Shown here piece by piece: positions 23,515 to 31,843 of a DNA stretch of 64,000 bases (the stretch's first letter is position 1; each line of letters begins with the position of its first letter). The stretch is taken from contig NZ_JAOZEV010000004.1 in the NCBI RefSeq assembly GCF_025847275.1, forward strand, positions 248,001 to 312,000, read 5' to 3'. Source of the DNA: Flavobacterium frigoritolerans (GTDB taxonomy: Bacteria; Bacteroidota; Bacteroidia; Flavobacteriales; Flavobacteriaceae). The notes under the pieces were generated by a model. That model was not told the DNA's origin. It saw nothing but the letters and a program-made list of their open reading frames with translations, and ran no database searches. Both the position numbers and the translations under genes were made by a program.

Positions 23515-25881
23515 ATGAAAAAGAAATCGAATGTAGGTTTTTGGGAATTAATTGCTAGAATTATACTCAAAAACAGGATTGTAATTTTAGGGATTATTAT
23601 TGCAATTACACTTTTCCTTGGTTATCAATGGAAAAACCTTGCTATGACATACACAGAGGCTAACTTGCTTCCGAAGGATCATATAGCAAATAAAGAGTAT
23701 CAAAAATTTTTAGATAAGTTTGGAGAAGAAGGAAATCTTATTGTAATAGGCTTTAAAGATCCAGCTTTTTTTACACCAAAAAACTACGCCGCCTGGAATG
23801 AATTAATGACAGGTTTAAAGAAATCTAAAGAAGTAGATTTAGTGGTTTCTTTAAATGATTTGAAGAAATTAGAAAAAGATACTGTAAACGAAAAATTTGT
23901 CCTGGCTCCATTTATTGATCAAAAAAAAGCACTAGATCCCGAATATTTAAAAAAGGTACAATATGATTTGTTTCATAATTTGCCATTTTATGAAGGGCTA
24001 TTGTTTAATAAAGAAAGCGGAAGTATTCGATCTGCGGTTTATATGAACAAAAAGCTTGTAAATACAGCTGAGAGAAAAACGTTTATTCTTGAAAATTTAG
24101 TTCCTAAAATCGATAAGTTTGAGAAAACAACCGGAATCGATTTGCGTGTTTCTGGAATGCCTTACATTAGAACTATCAATGCAGATAACATGAAAGGCGA
24201 AATTGGACTTTTTATAGGTGCAGCTTTGCTTACTGTTTCTCTGATTTTCTTTTTCTTTTTCCGTTCATTTAGAGCTACTTTTATATCTGTTTGTATATTA
24301 ATTGTTGGGGTGATATGGTCTTTTGGAACACTCGGATTATTTCATTATAAAATCACGATTTTAACGGCAATAATTCCGCCTTTAATAATTGTAATCGGAA
24401 TTACAAATTGTATTTTCCTGATTAATAAATACCAACAGGAGATAAAATTGCATAACAATCAGGCAAAGGCATTGCAGCGTATTATTTCTAAAATTGGAGT
24501 TTCGACTCTTATGACGAATCTTACTACTGCAGTAGGATTTGCAACTTTTATGATTACGGGCAATGATTTACTTTTTGAATTTGGTTTAGTAACATCAATA
24601 AATGTTATCTCGGTTTATTTGCTAACGCTTTTAATTGTGCCAATTGTGTACAGTTTTATGTCGATTCCAAAAGAAAAACACTTACATCATTTAACTAAAA
24701 CCTATATTTCGGTACTGTTAGATTGGGTAGAAAGTATAGTAAAAAACAAACGAAAAGTTATTTATACCATTTACGGATTGCTTTTGTTGTTTAGTATTAT
24801 TGGAGTTTCGCAAATGAAAGTTTCGGGAAGTTTAATTGGCGAAATGCCAAAAAGTGCTTCTTTCTTTAAAGATATCTTATTTTACGAAAAGGAATTTAAT
24901 GGAGTGATGCCATTGGAAATTATGATTGATACCAAACATAAAAAAGGGGTCATGAAATTATCGACAATGCGCAAAATGGATGAGTTGCAGGCTACCATCG
25001 AAGGAATGCCAGAATTGTCTAAACCAGTTTCTATAGTAAATTTGGTTAAGTATTCAAAACAGGCTTTTTATAATGGTAACCCAGAATATTATCAATTGCC
25101 AACTTCGCAAGAGCAAACATTTATTTTAACGTATGCCAAAAATGCGACAAAAAACAGCAAAGACAATTTAATGAAAAGCTACGTAGATTCGACAGGACAA
25201 TATGCTCGAATCACGACTTTTATGAGAGATATTGGTACAGATGAAATGGCTAAAGTCGAGAAGAAACTTCATTCCAAAATAGATGAAATTTTCCCGAAAG
25301 ACCGTTATGAAGTTACAGTAACAGGTAAAGCATTAGTTTTTCAGAAAGGAACTTCATATTTGGTAGATAATTTAATTGAATCACTAATTTTTGCCATTTT
25401 TGTTATTGCAGCACTTATGTTGTATTTGTTCAGATCGTTTAAAATGGTTTTTGCTTCGGTTATAACAAACATATTGCCACTTTGTATTACATCAGGATTA
25501 ATGGGATATTTTGGGATTCCGCTTAAGCCATCAACGATATTGGTGTTTAGTATCGCATTTGGAATATCTGTAGATAATGCAATTCAGTTTATGGCAAAAT
25601 ACCGACATGATTTGTTGCAGAATAATGGAAAGGTAAAAAAATCAGTTTTCAGTGCACTGAGAGAAACCGGAATAAGTACTTTTTATACTTCGGTTGTATT
25701 AATTTTAGGGTTTGCGACTTTTACACTTTCAAGTTTTAGCGGAACAATTGCATTGGGAGGATTAATTTCCTGTACATTGGCATTTGCAATGTTTGCAAAC
25801 ATATTAGTCTTGCCAGCTTTGGTGTTGACGTTTGAAAAGAAAAAAACTAAAAAAGAAGATGTTATAGAAGGAGAGATTTAA
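23515..25881 (+). CDS. MMPL/RND-family transporter
   Basis: About 788 residues from the ATG at 23515 (a GTG at 23476 is open but lies upstream of the promoter box). The layout is the two-fold RND repeat. TM1 is at about 25-45, a first extracytoplasmic loop starts YTEANLLPKDH, and five TM helices (about 225-380) carry the sterol-sensing-like block. A second TM1 is near 410 and a second loop follows, then five helices with ISVDNAIQFMAKYRHD, which holds the conserved Asp of proton-driven MMPL proteins. Relatives move lipids or hopanoids across the envelope; the substrate here is unknown. Monocistronic, with a terminator overlapping its stop codon. Confidence 0.88.
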   Translation: MKKKSNVGFWELIARIILKNRIVILGIIIAITLFLGYQWKNLAMTYTEANLLPKDHIANKEYQKFLDKFGEEGNLIVIGFKDPAFFTPKNYAAWNELMTGLKKSKEVDLVVSLNDLKKLEKDTVNEKFVLAPFIDQKKALDPEYLKKVQYDLFHNLPFYEGLLFNKESGSIRSAVYMNKKLVNTAERKTFILENLVPKIDKFEKTTGIDLRVSGMPYIRTINADNMKGEIGLFIGAALLTVSLIFFFFFRSFRATFISVCILIVGVIWSFGTLGLFHYKITILTAIIPPLIIVIGITNCIFLINKYQQEIKLHNNQAKALQRIISKIGVSTLMTNLTTAVGFATFMITGNDLLFEFGLVTSINVISVYLLTLLIVPIVYSFMSIPKEKHLHHLTKTYISVLLDWVESIVKNKRKVIYTIYGLLLLFSIIGVSQMKVSGSLIGEMPKSASFFKDILFYEKEFNGVMPLEIMIDTKHKKGVMKLSTMRKMDELQATIEGMPELSKPVSIVNLVKYSKQAFYNGNPEYYQLPTSQEQTFILTYAKNATKNSKDNLMKSYVDSTGQYARITTFMRDIGTDEMAKVEKKLHSKIDEIFPKDRYEVTVTGKALVFQKGTSYLVDNLIESLIFAIFVIAALMLYLFRSFKMVFASVITNILPLCITSGLMGYFGIPLKPSTILVFSIAFGISVDNAIQFMAKYRHDLLQNNGKVKKSVFSALRETGISTFYTSVVLILGFATFTLSSFSGTIALGGLISCTLAFAMFANILVLPALVLTFEKKKTKKEDVIEGEI

Positions 25882-25896
25882 TCTCTCCTTTTTTTT
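25868..25896 (+). terminator. Terminator overlapping the MMPL stop codon
   Basis: AAGGAGAGAT (25868-25877) pairs with ATCTCTCCTT (25881-25890), then eight T. The stop codon TAA (25879-25881) is in the loop. Confidence 0.85.
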
Positions 25897-26037
25897 GGAA
25901 TTAAATAAGCACTACATTTTTTAATGCAGAGATTGTTTGTAGGAACATTCATAAAAGGATTCATTCGAAGCATAGGAACGAAACAGTCAAAATTGATTAA
26001 GTTTGTATGTCTTACTAAATTTAAAAAGAGTAAAAAC

Positions 26038-26742
26038 ATGAATGTCAATATAACAGATAAGGATAAGATTGAAATAGGAGGTTCTCGTGATTTATACGGA
26101 ATCATGCAGCGTATTTTATTACGCGAAAATGAAATAGACCGTGAGAAAGAACATTTCTGGATGATAGGGCTTAATCTGGCAAATACTATTCTGTATATAG
26201 AATTAGTGAGCATGGGCAGCGTAAGAGCTACGCAAGTTGAACCGATGAACGTGTATAGAGTAGCTGTGCTAAAAGGTGCAACAAGTGTACTAGCGGTGCA
26301 TAACCACCCGAGTGGAAGAATGACTGCATCTGAAACCGATAAAGATATAACAGATCGATTGATACAAGTAGGTAAGATTTTGAATATAGAGTTTCTAGAT
26401 CATCTTATTATTAGTCCAGAACGATACATGAGTTTCGTAGATACCGGATTAATGGCTCAATTAGAAAAAAGCCTAAAATATGTTCCTACTTATCAAATAG
26501 AAGAAAGAATCCGCAAACAAGAACTAGAGATAAGAGAAGAAAAGGAAAAAAAGGATGAATTTAAAGAAACGGCTCAAGCAGAGAAGGCTTTAAGAGTTGA
26601 GACTGAAAAACAAAAAGAAGCTATTAAGATAACTGTAGTAACTAATCTGTTAGATAAAAATATGACAGTCGAAGAAATAGCTGCTATTTTGAATCTTACC
26701 CCAAAGGAAGTGGAACAGCTTAGTAAAGATAAAACAGCATAA
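26038..26742 (+). CDS. RadC-like JAB/JAMM-domain protein with C-terminal HTH-like segment
   Basis: About 234 residues from the ATG at 26038. An ATG at 25924 is in frame, but the intervening 38 residues are basic and uncharacteristic, and a TAAGTTTG promoter-like box lies within them at 25998-26005. Residues 35-150 form a RadC/JAB domain with a complete metal-site motif, H88-x-H90-x7-S98-x2-D101 (VHNHPSGRMTASETD). A charged coiled-coil follows (about 155-205, QEELEIREEK-like), then a short helix-turn-helix-like end (MTVEEIAAILNLTPKEVEQL). The RadC HhH N-terminal domain is absent, as in mobile-element-associated relatives. A deubiquitinase-like or peptidase role is possible but unproven. Confidence 0.8.
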   Translation: MNVNITDKDKIEIGGSRDLYGIMQRILLRENEIDREKEHFWMIGLNLANTILYIELVSMGSVRATQVEPMNVYRVAVLKGATSVLAVHNHPSGRMTASETDKDITDRLIQVGKILNIEFLDHLIISPERYMSFVDTGLMAQLEKSLKYVPTYQIEERIRKQELEIREEKEKKDEFKETAQAEKALRVETEKQKEAIKITVVTNLLDKNMTVEEIAAILNLTPKEVEQLSKDKTA

Positions 26743-26745
26743 TAG

Positions 26746-26925
26746 CTATAAGAGTTCTTTGTTTTTGCATATAGTTTCTTCACTATCTCTTTTTCTCTTA
26801 TTTGCAGAGTCATAATCTCCAAAATCTACATCTTTTAAACCTTCTCCAAATATTTTTTAGCTGTTTTATTTTCTATGCCAGGGTTTTTACAAAATAGTAT
26901 TTCATTTGTTTTTATTTTATATTTA
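26746..26925 (-). pseudogene. Possible frameshifted gene remnant
   Basis: Reading leftwards, one frame gives NEILFCKNPGIENKTAKK. After a one-base shift in a run of A/T, it continues FGEGLKDVDFGDYDSANKRK to a stop near 26746. Neither part has a good start codon. It could be the decayed 3' end of a gene downstream of the lipoprotein at 26955, or chance. No family recognised. Confidence 0.2.
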
Positions 26926-26954
26926 ATTTTTATTTTTTCATTGTTTATAATACT

Positions 26955-27497
26955 CTAGGTTCTTTTGGCTTTTTGTATTTTCGGAGTTCCTTTTTTTTGA
27001 TGTTTATCAATGACGATTACTCTTTTAGTAATCCTAGTTTCATGGGTGATTATTCGAGTCATAGGTTCACCTTTGTTATTTTTAGCTCCATTTTCAATCA
27101 TCACTTCATCGTTAATTATGCCATCAATATAATTAACGCCTAACTTATCGAATCGAATACTGTATATGGGAATTAGTCTATTGTTTTCTGCAATACATGT
27201 ATCATTAACTATCTTTTTTAGATGCTCATCGTTATAATTGATGTCTTTAGTTGTTATGAGAGTAAATCGAAGAAATCTAGTGTTTTTTTGTAATTTCCGA
27301 ATTTCAGTTGTTAAGGTGTCTAAATCATTTTTATAGTTTATTTTGCCGTTATACCACGTATTTATATACACAGTATCTGGGAAAATAATGCTTATTTCAC
27401 GACTAGTAATTTTATTCTTTTTTGTTGTCTTTTTCTCTTCTTTACAAGAAATTAGTACTAAGAGTATCGTTGTTAAAAATAAGGCTGTTTTTCTCAT
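26955..27497 (-). CDS. Hypothetical lipoprotein
   Basis: 180 residues. A signal peptide ends in the lipobox LVLISC (Cys18) and is followed by a lysine/threonine-rich linker (KEEKKTTKKNK). The rest has alternating beta-like segments (REISIIFPDTVYINTWYNG, RFLRFTLITTKDINY) and a basic C-terminus. No family recognised. It starts 5 bp after the stop of the 257-residue ORF at 27502, so the two are co-transcribed. The pair (unknown protein plus small lipoprotein) would fit an effector/immunity or secretion-accessory pair, but this is speculation from gene order only. Confidence 0.6.
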   Translation of the reverse strand: MRKTALFLTTILLVLISCKEEKKTTKKNKITSREISIIFPDTVYINTWYNGKINYKNDLDTLTTEIRKLQKNTRFLRFTLITTKDINYNDEHLKKIVNDTCIAENNRLIPIYSIRFDKLGVNYIDGIINDEVMIENGAKNNKGEPMTRIITHETRITKRVIVIDKHQKKGTPKIQKAKRT

Positions 27498-27501
27498 TAT
27501 T

Positions 27502-28275
27502 TTATTGTTTATAATAATCTAGCTGTTGTTGAAGTTTTCGATTCTTTGCATCTCTTTCTTTTTCTGCTTTTTTGCGATTTTCTTCATTTATTCTATTTAT
27601 AGCCGCCTTTTGAGAGACTTCTACAGTTGTATCTTTTATTTTGTTTTCATGAAGTTGAGAAGGATTCCTGCCAAAAGCGTCGGTAGCACCATAATTATAT
27701 AATGCCATTATATGCATTTCTGGATCAGACGAAACTGTGGCTTTAGTATCGGACGATTGCGGTTTAGGTGTGCCATATTTTAATCGAAGTTGAAATTCTA
27801 AAAGCCACGGATACATCATTGATGGGTTCGGAAATAATTTACCTAATAAGTAACTAAGATCAAAAAGACCATTATAAGTATGTCTTGGATGACTAATTGA
27901 CCCCCTGCCTCTGTCATTTTTTATATTCCCGCTTCCTGCAACTGCATCTCCACCTAATGCCCAGATGTTTAGACCATCTTGGTTAATAATTGTAGCAAAT
28001 AAATGTTTAATTATCACAGGCTCCAATTCTGTAGCTTCAGTCCAAGTGCCGTTCATGTTTCCTCTATAGACTTTATTATGAATTTCATCAAAATAAACTT
28101 CATCTCCAATAGCTATTCTGTTTGGAGGATTAGAAAAAATAGAATGATGATGGTTTGTAGTTTGTCTTTCTCCTAACATTTTATTCAATGCATTTGGTCT
28201 GTCCCAGATATCATCTTGCGTAAAATTATTATAATCAAAGAGTTTTTTTTTATCGGAATCGAATTGTTTATACAT
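27502..28275 (-). CDS. Hypothetical protein, possibly the C-terminal part of a larger ancestor
   Basis: 257 residues with no signal peptide and no TM helix. Visible features are a His-rich spot (TTNHHHSIF), a beta-rich segment NRIAIGDEVYFDEIHNKVYR, GLNIWALGGDAVAGSGN, and a long charged coiled-coil tail (about 215-257, INEENRKKAEKERDAKNRKL). An in-frame stop lies ten codons upstream of the ATG, so it is not simply truncated now, but it starts abruptly like a domain fragment. No family recognised. It is followed by a small lipoprotein gene 4 bp downstream, in an accessory-looking, AT-rich segment next to a JAMM protein gene. Confidence 0.55.
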   Translation of the reverse strand: MYKQFDSDKKKLFDYNNFTQDDIWDRPNALNKMLGERQTTNHHHSIFSNPPNRIAIGDEVYFDEIHNKVYRGNMNGTWTEATELEPVIIKHLFATIINQDGLNIWALGGDAVAGSGNIKNDRGRGSISHPRHTYNGLFDLSYLLGKLFPNPSMMYPWLLEFQLRLKYGTPKPQSSDTKATVSSDPEMHIMALYNYGATDAFGRNPSQLHENKIKDTTVEVSQKAAINRINEENRKKAEKERDAKNRKLQQQLDYYKQ

Positions 28276-28622
28276 AATATAAGTATTGTCTTCTACTGGT
28301 TTTTATTTTGTAACAATCGTAAGTTATATGCGATATGTGACAAGTAATAATAGTAAATATACTATATATGATTCACAATTTGTTTTAATTTGTAGGTTTT
28401 TTATTTTGATAAAAAAGCACAAACATTGCTTAACGGGTCTTAGTTATAGGAAAAACGCTATTTTTAATGGTTTTGAATATATTTTCCGAAGTAAAATAAA
28501 TGTCGCAAAATTAAACGATAATACAGATAGTTTATAAAACAGAGTAAATACTCTATTTGCTTTAAGAATAATAAAGCATAAAAATAAATGGGGTAATTTA
28601 CATAATAGTATTATCTATAAAA
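28276..28622. other. Gene-free stretch upstream of the accessory pair
   Basis: 347 bp without a convincing gene; an 83-codon plus-strand frame here is Tyr/Phe/Lys-rich and has no support. On the minus strand TAATTTTG (about 28506-28513) fits a -7 box and may drive the 27502-26955 pair, although the leader would be about 230 nt. The middle part (28415-28440) reads AAGCACAAACATTGCTTAAC, with partial self-complementarity. Confidence 0.3.
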
Positions 28623-29093
28623 TTATAGCTGAATTTGTCGGTCTATTTGTTGGTCTAAAGAAATAAAGGTTTCTGTTCTAGAAACGCCTTCAATTGCCTG
28701 AATTTTGGTGTTTAATAACTGCATGAGGTGTTCGTTGTCACGACAAATTATTTTAATTAATATCGACCAGTTTCCTGTTGTGTAATGACATTCCAGCACT
28801 TCAGGTATTTTTTTTAATTCCTTTACAGCTTCAGGGTTTCGAGCCGCTTTATCTAGATAAACACCTACAAAGGCCATCGTGTTGTATCCTAATACTTTAT
28901 TGTTAACAGTAAATTTTGAGCCAGATATTACGCCAGATTGTTCTAGTTTGCGTAATCGTTGGTGAATGGCTGCGCCAGAAATCCCAATTTTATTAGCAAT
29001 CTGCAATATTGGTTTTCGAGCGTCTTCCATTAGGTGTCGCAAAATTTCTTTGTCGATACCGTCTATTTCAATAACCAGAGAATTAATTTTCAT
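28623..29093 (-). CDS. Lrp/AsnC-family transcriptional regulator
   Basis: 156 residues. The N-terminal AsnC-type HTH (about 10-60) contains DGIDKEILRHLMEDARKPIL and the recognition helix GISGAAIHQRLRKLEQSGVI. The C-terminal RAM (ligand-binding) domain (about 72-150) has VLECHYTTGNWSILIKIICR and IQAIEGVSRTETFI. It is typical of Flavobacteriia and probably senses an amino acid. Monocistronic; targets cannot be inferred from neighbours. Confidence 0.93.
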   Translation of the reverse strand: MKINSLVIEIDGIDKEILRHLMEDARKPILQIANKIGISGAAIHQRLRKLEQSGVISGSKFTVNNKVLGYNTMAFVGVYLDKAARNPEAVKELKKIPEVLECHYTTGNWSILIKIICRDNEHLMQLLNTKIQAIEGVSRTETFISLDQQIDRQIQL

Positions 29094-29185
29094 ATATTTC
29101 GATTTGAAACTGATTTATGTAAAACAGTTTAAATTATAAATCAAATCTAATGATAAAACTTCAAAAAAGTATCTAATTTAAAAGT

Positions 29186-29433
29186 TTTGTCAAAGTTTAA
29201 AACCAAGATGGATGTAGGGAACTTTAGTTTACGCAAGACAATTCCAAACTTGTCATTTCGAGGAACGAGAAATCTCCGCAAGAAACTAACTCACAGTTTT
29301 TCTTTTTTCTTAAATTATCGAGCTACTTGTGAAGATTTCTCGTTCCTCGAAATGACAAAAATACGCAGACCAACCTTAAACTTGAACTTTTATCAAAGTT
29401 CCTTACACCCTTGGTTTTAAACCTTGACAAAGA
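29186..29433. repeat. Fold-back element of about 248 bp
   Basis: Two nested inverted repeats. The outer arms start TTTGTCAAAGTTTAAAACCA (29187 onward) and end with ...TTGGTTTTAAACCTTGACAA (to 29432). They match over about 40 bp with few differences. The inner arms 29250-29283 and 29326-29358 share TTGTCATTTCGAGGAACGAG then AAATCT(C/T)C(G/A)CAAG, about 31 of 33 positions. The centre is AT-rich. No transposase; a 77-codon frame over it is spurious. It fills most of the 475-bp gap 29094-29568. Confidence 0.75.
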
Positions 29434-29522
29434 TAGGGTAGGGCAAAAATGATTTTTTGGGAGAGAATAACTAAGTAGAAAAAGGATTCTTATTTAAGAA
29501 AATTTATAAAAGTATGGGCATA

Positions 29523-29550
29523 AAAAAAGCCGCGAAATTCGCAGCTTTTA
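29523..29550 (-). terminator. Terminator of hemD
   Basis: On the minus strand AAAAGC-T-GCGAA pairs with TTCGC-G-GCTTTT with one mismatch, followed by TTTA. It lies about 20 bp beyond the hemD stop. Confidence 0.75.
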
Positions 29551-29568
29551 GTTATTTGTGTAAAAGGA

Positions 29569-30318
29569 TTATTTTCCTTTATTTGCTTCAGCAATGTATT
29601 TTTCTAATGCCATTGTCATTGATGGAGTTTCTGGAGTTGGAGCAAGAATATCTATTCTTAAACCATAGTCTAAAGCCTCTTTTTGAGTAGTGCTTCCAAA
29701 AACAGCTATCCTAGTTTCGTTTTGTTTGAAGTCAGGAAAGTTTTTAAATAATGACTTTATTCCAGTTGGACTGAAAAATGCTAAGATGTCATAATAAACA
29801 TCAGCCAAATCAGTTAAATCGCTCATTACAGTTTTGTAAAAAATTGCTTGAGTCCAATCTACTTTTAAATTATTTAAAGTGATAGGAGCATCTGCATTTA
29901 ATTGATCAGAAGCTGGTAGTAAGAATTTTTCGTCTTTGTACTTTTTGATTAGTGGAGATAAATCTGCAAAATCTTTAGCGCCAACGTAAATTTTACGTTT
30001 TCTGTACACTACATATTTTTGTAGGTAAAAAGCAACTGCTTCCGATTGACAGAAATATTTTAATCCTTCAGGGACTTTGTAACGCATTTCTTCTGCTACT
30101 CTAAAAAAATGATCAACAGCATTTCTACTTGTTAATATGATTGCAGTGTAATGATTAAGGTCGATTTTTTGAAGTCGAATCTCTTTCGCGTTTACCCCTT
30201 CCACGTGAATGAAAGGTCTGAAATCAATTTTTATTTTGTGTTTCTGTTGGAGCTCAAAATAAGGGGAGTTTTCCACTTTAGGTTCAGGCTGTGACACCAA
30301 AATTGTTTTCACTTTCAT
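29569..30318 (-). CDS. hemD: Uroporphyrinogen-III synthase
   Basis: 249 residues. It cyclises hydroxymethylbilane to uroporphyrinogen III in haem biosynthesis. HemD proteins are weakly conserved; the clues are the two-lobe alternating layout, TAIILTSRNAVDHFF in lobe 1, and ILAFFSPTGIKSLFKNF followed by RIAVFGSTTQKEA (conserved Thr/Ser of the cleft) in lobe 2. The N-terminus KTILVSQPEPKVENSPYFEL is the usual Flavobacterium form. It is 15 bp downstream of a DUF4271 gene, a conserved pairing in Flavobacteriia. Confidence 0.9.
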   Translation of the reverse strand: MKVKTILVSQPEPKVENSPYFELQQKHKIKIDFRPFIHVEGVNAKEIRLQKIDLNHYTAIILTSRNAVDHFFRVAEEMRYKVPEGLKYFCQSEAVAFYLQKYVVYRKRKIYVGAKDFADLSPLIKKYKDEKFLLPASDQLNADAPITLNNLKVDWTQAIFYKTVMSDLTDLADVYYDILAFFSPTGIKSLFKNFPDFKQNETRIAVFGSTTQKEALDYGLRIDILAPTPETPSMTMALEKYIAEANKGK

Positions 30319-30333
30319 AAGTTGTAATATTTT

Positions 30334-31002
30334 CTAAGCCCTCCCTTTGGTAAACCAATAATATATAAAATAATAAGGGGCTATTTCAAGAGTGCAAAGA
30401 TACAAAATAAAATAAAATAACTTACTCAATATTACATTTTGATAGGTTTTTATTGAAATAAAATAAGAGAATAAGCTGATGCATAGCGAAATAGCTAGTA
30501 TTGTTAACGGCACATTTTTTGAAATATCATCATAATAGAACAAAATTGCGTTGATTGGTAGTATTAAAATACCGATATATGCTCTATAAGTTACTTTTTG
30601 TAAGTTAAAGTGCTCGATAAATTCATCGATATTGAATGAAGTAGCGACTATTTTTTCTACTAAATACTTTGATAAAATAAAGAATGCTAATAAGGTTACG
30701 ATTTGAATATATAGTACCCAATCAGTTTTTGAAGCATATCCAAAACTACTAAGGGTAAGTTGTATAAAAAAGGCAAACGAAATGATTTGTAAGAAGAATA
30801 AAGCAATCGTGAAACCGCTTTTTATATGACTGCTGTCTCGATATATTTTGGCATATTTGTCAGAGAAAATCAATTTTGTAAAGTCGCCAAAACGACTTTC
30901 ATAAATAGACTTTGTTATAGCAATAACAGCAAAGCACAACACAAACAAAAGTGTTGCCCAGTCTTTATTTTCAGTAATTCTTGGATGAAGGTGTTCAATC
31001 AT
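30334..31002 (-). CDS. DUF4271 integral membrane protein
   Basis: 222 residues with about seven hydrophobic helices (first at about 17-32, then 65-85, 98-113, 140-155, 168-185 and 195-215). The N-terminus HPRITENKDWATLLFVLCF and the motif SFNIDEFIEHFNLQKVTYR fit DUF4271. The function is unknown; the conserved position directly before hemD suggests co-expression. It diverges from the glycosyltransferase gene on the plus strand, with a roughly 105-bp shared promoter region. Confidence 0.88.
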   Translation of the reverse strand: MIEHLHPRITENKDWATLLFVLCFAVIAITKSIYESRFGDFTKLIFSDKYAKIYRDSSHIKSGFTIALFFLQIISFAFFIQLTLSSFGYASKTDWVLYIQIVTLLAFFILSKYLVEKIVATSFNIDEFIEHFNLQKVTYRAYIGILILPINAILFYYDDISKNVPLTILAISLCISLFSYFISIKTYQNVILSKLFYFILYLCTLEIAPYYFIYYWFTKGRA

Positions 31003-31079
31003 AGCGATGCAAAATTAGTAATTTTTTATATCAATACTTTTATTATAACTTTATTATGAATGAAATGCTATAAAAAGTT

Positions 31080-31087
31080 TACTTTTG
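31080..31087 (+). promoter_or_regulatory. -7 promoter box of the glycosyltransferase gene
   Basis: TACTTTTG fits TAnnTTTG, 20 bp before ATG 31108. It lies within an upstream in-frame extension, so it decides the start. Confidence 0.55.
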
Positions 31088-31107
31088 CGTTGAAATTACT
31101 CAGAAAA

Positions 31108-31833
31108 ATGAATGATTGTATTGTTATAATTCCCACTTACAACGAAATTGAAAACATAGAAAGCATTATTAGAGCTGTGCTTTCGCAACATAAACCTTTT
31201 CATCTTCTTATTGTCGATGATAACTCGCCAGATCACACTGCAGTCAAAGTTGTTATGCTTCAAGAGGAGTTTGAAGGAAGATTGTTTATAGAAAACAGAG
31301 CTAAAAAAGCTGGATTAGGAACTGCTTATGTTCATGGGTTTAAATGGGCTTTGGATCGAAAATATAATTATATATTCGAAATGGATGCCGATTTTTCACA
31401 TAATCCAAATGATCTCGAAAAACTTTTTGATGCTTGTCATTTTGGAGGAGCCGATTTGGCTATTGGATCTAGATACGTAACAGGAGTAAATGTTGTAAAC
31501 TGGCCATTGAGCCGAGTATTGATGTCTTATTTCGCATCAGTTTATGTAAAATTCATCACAGGAATGAAAATACATGATGCTACAGCAGGATTTGTTTGTT
31601 ACAAAAGAGAAGTTCTGGAGGCTATTAATCTTAACAAAATAAAATTTGTTGGTTATGCTTTTCAAATTGAAATGAAGTATAGAACATATTGCAAGAAATT
31701 TGAAATTACCGAAGTTCCTATTATTTTTACAGATAGAACAAAGGGAGTTTCTAAAATGAGTAATGCTATTATCAAAGAGGCAATTTTTGGAGTTATAGCG
31801 CTTCGACTAAAAAAATTAGTCAATTCTTTATAA
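31108..31833 (+). CDS. Polyprenol-phosphate mannosyltransferase-like GT2
   Basis: About 241 residues from the ATG at 31108; an ATG at 31060 is open, but the promoter box lies between them. It is a GT-A family 2 enzyme resembling dolichol-phosphate mannose synthase. Signatures are CIVIIPTYNEIENIESII, LIVDDNSPDHTA, the DxD-like EMDADFSHNP (about residues 89-98) and SRYVTGVNVVNWPLSR. There is no C-terminal TM anchor, so it is the soluble type. It would transfer mannose (or another hexose) from GDP-sugar to polyprenyl phosphate at the inner membrane. It is followed 10 bp later by pyrC. Confidence 0.9.
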   Translation: MNDCIVIIPTYNEIENIESIIRAVLSQHKPFHLLIVDDNSPDHTAVKVVMLQEEFEGRLFIENRAKKAGLGTAYVHGFKWALDRKYNYIFEMDADFSHNPNDLEKLFDACHFGGADLAIGSRYVTGVNVVNWPLSRVLMSYFASVYVKFITGMKIHDATAGFVCYKREVLEAINLNKIKFVGYAFQIEMKYRTYCKKFEITEVPIIFTDRTKGVSKMSNAIIKEAIFGVIALRLKKLVNSL

Positions 31834-31843
31834 AACAATTAGA

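Noticed and set aside
25924..26037. N-terminal extension of the JAMM protein
   Set aside because: Basic, non-conserved-looking 38 residues containing a promoter-like box; the ATG at 26038 fits the domain start better.
28286..28537. 83-codon plus-strand frame in the gap before the Lrp gene
   Set aside because: Tyr/Phe/Lys/Asn composition of translated AT-rich DNA, no domain, no promoter in the right place.
29187..29420. 77-codon frame over the fold-back element
   Set aside because: It coincides almost exactly with the inverted-repeat element and its start lies in the left arm.
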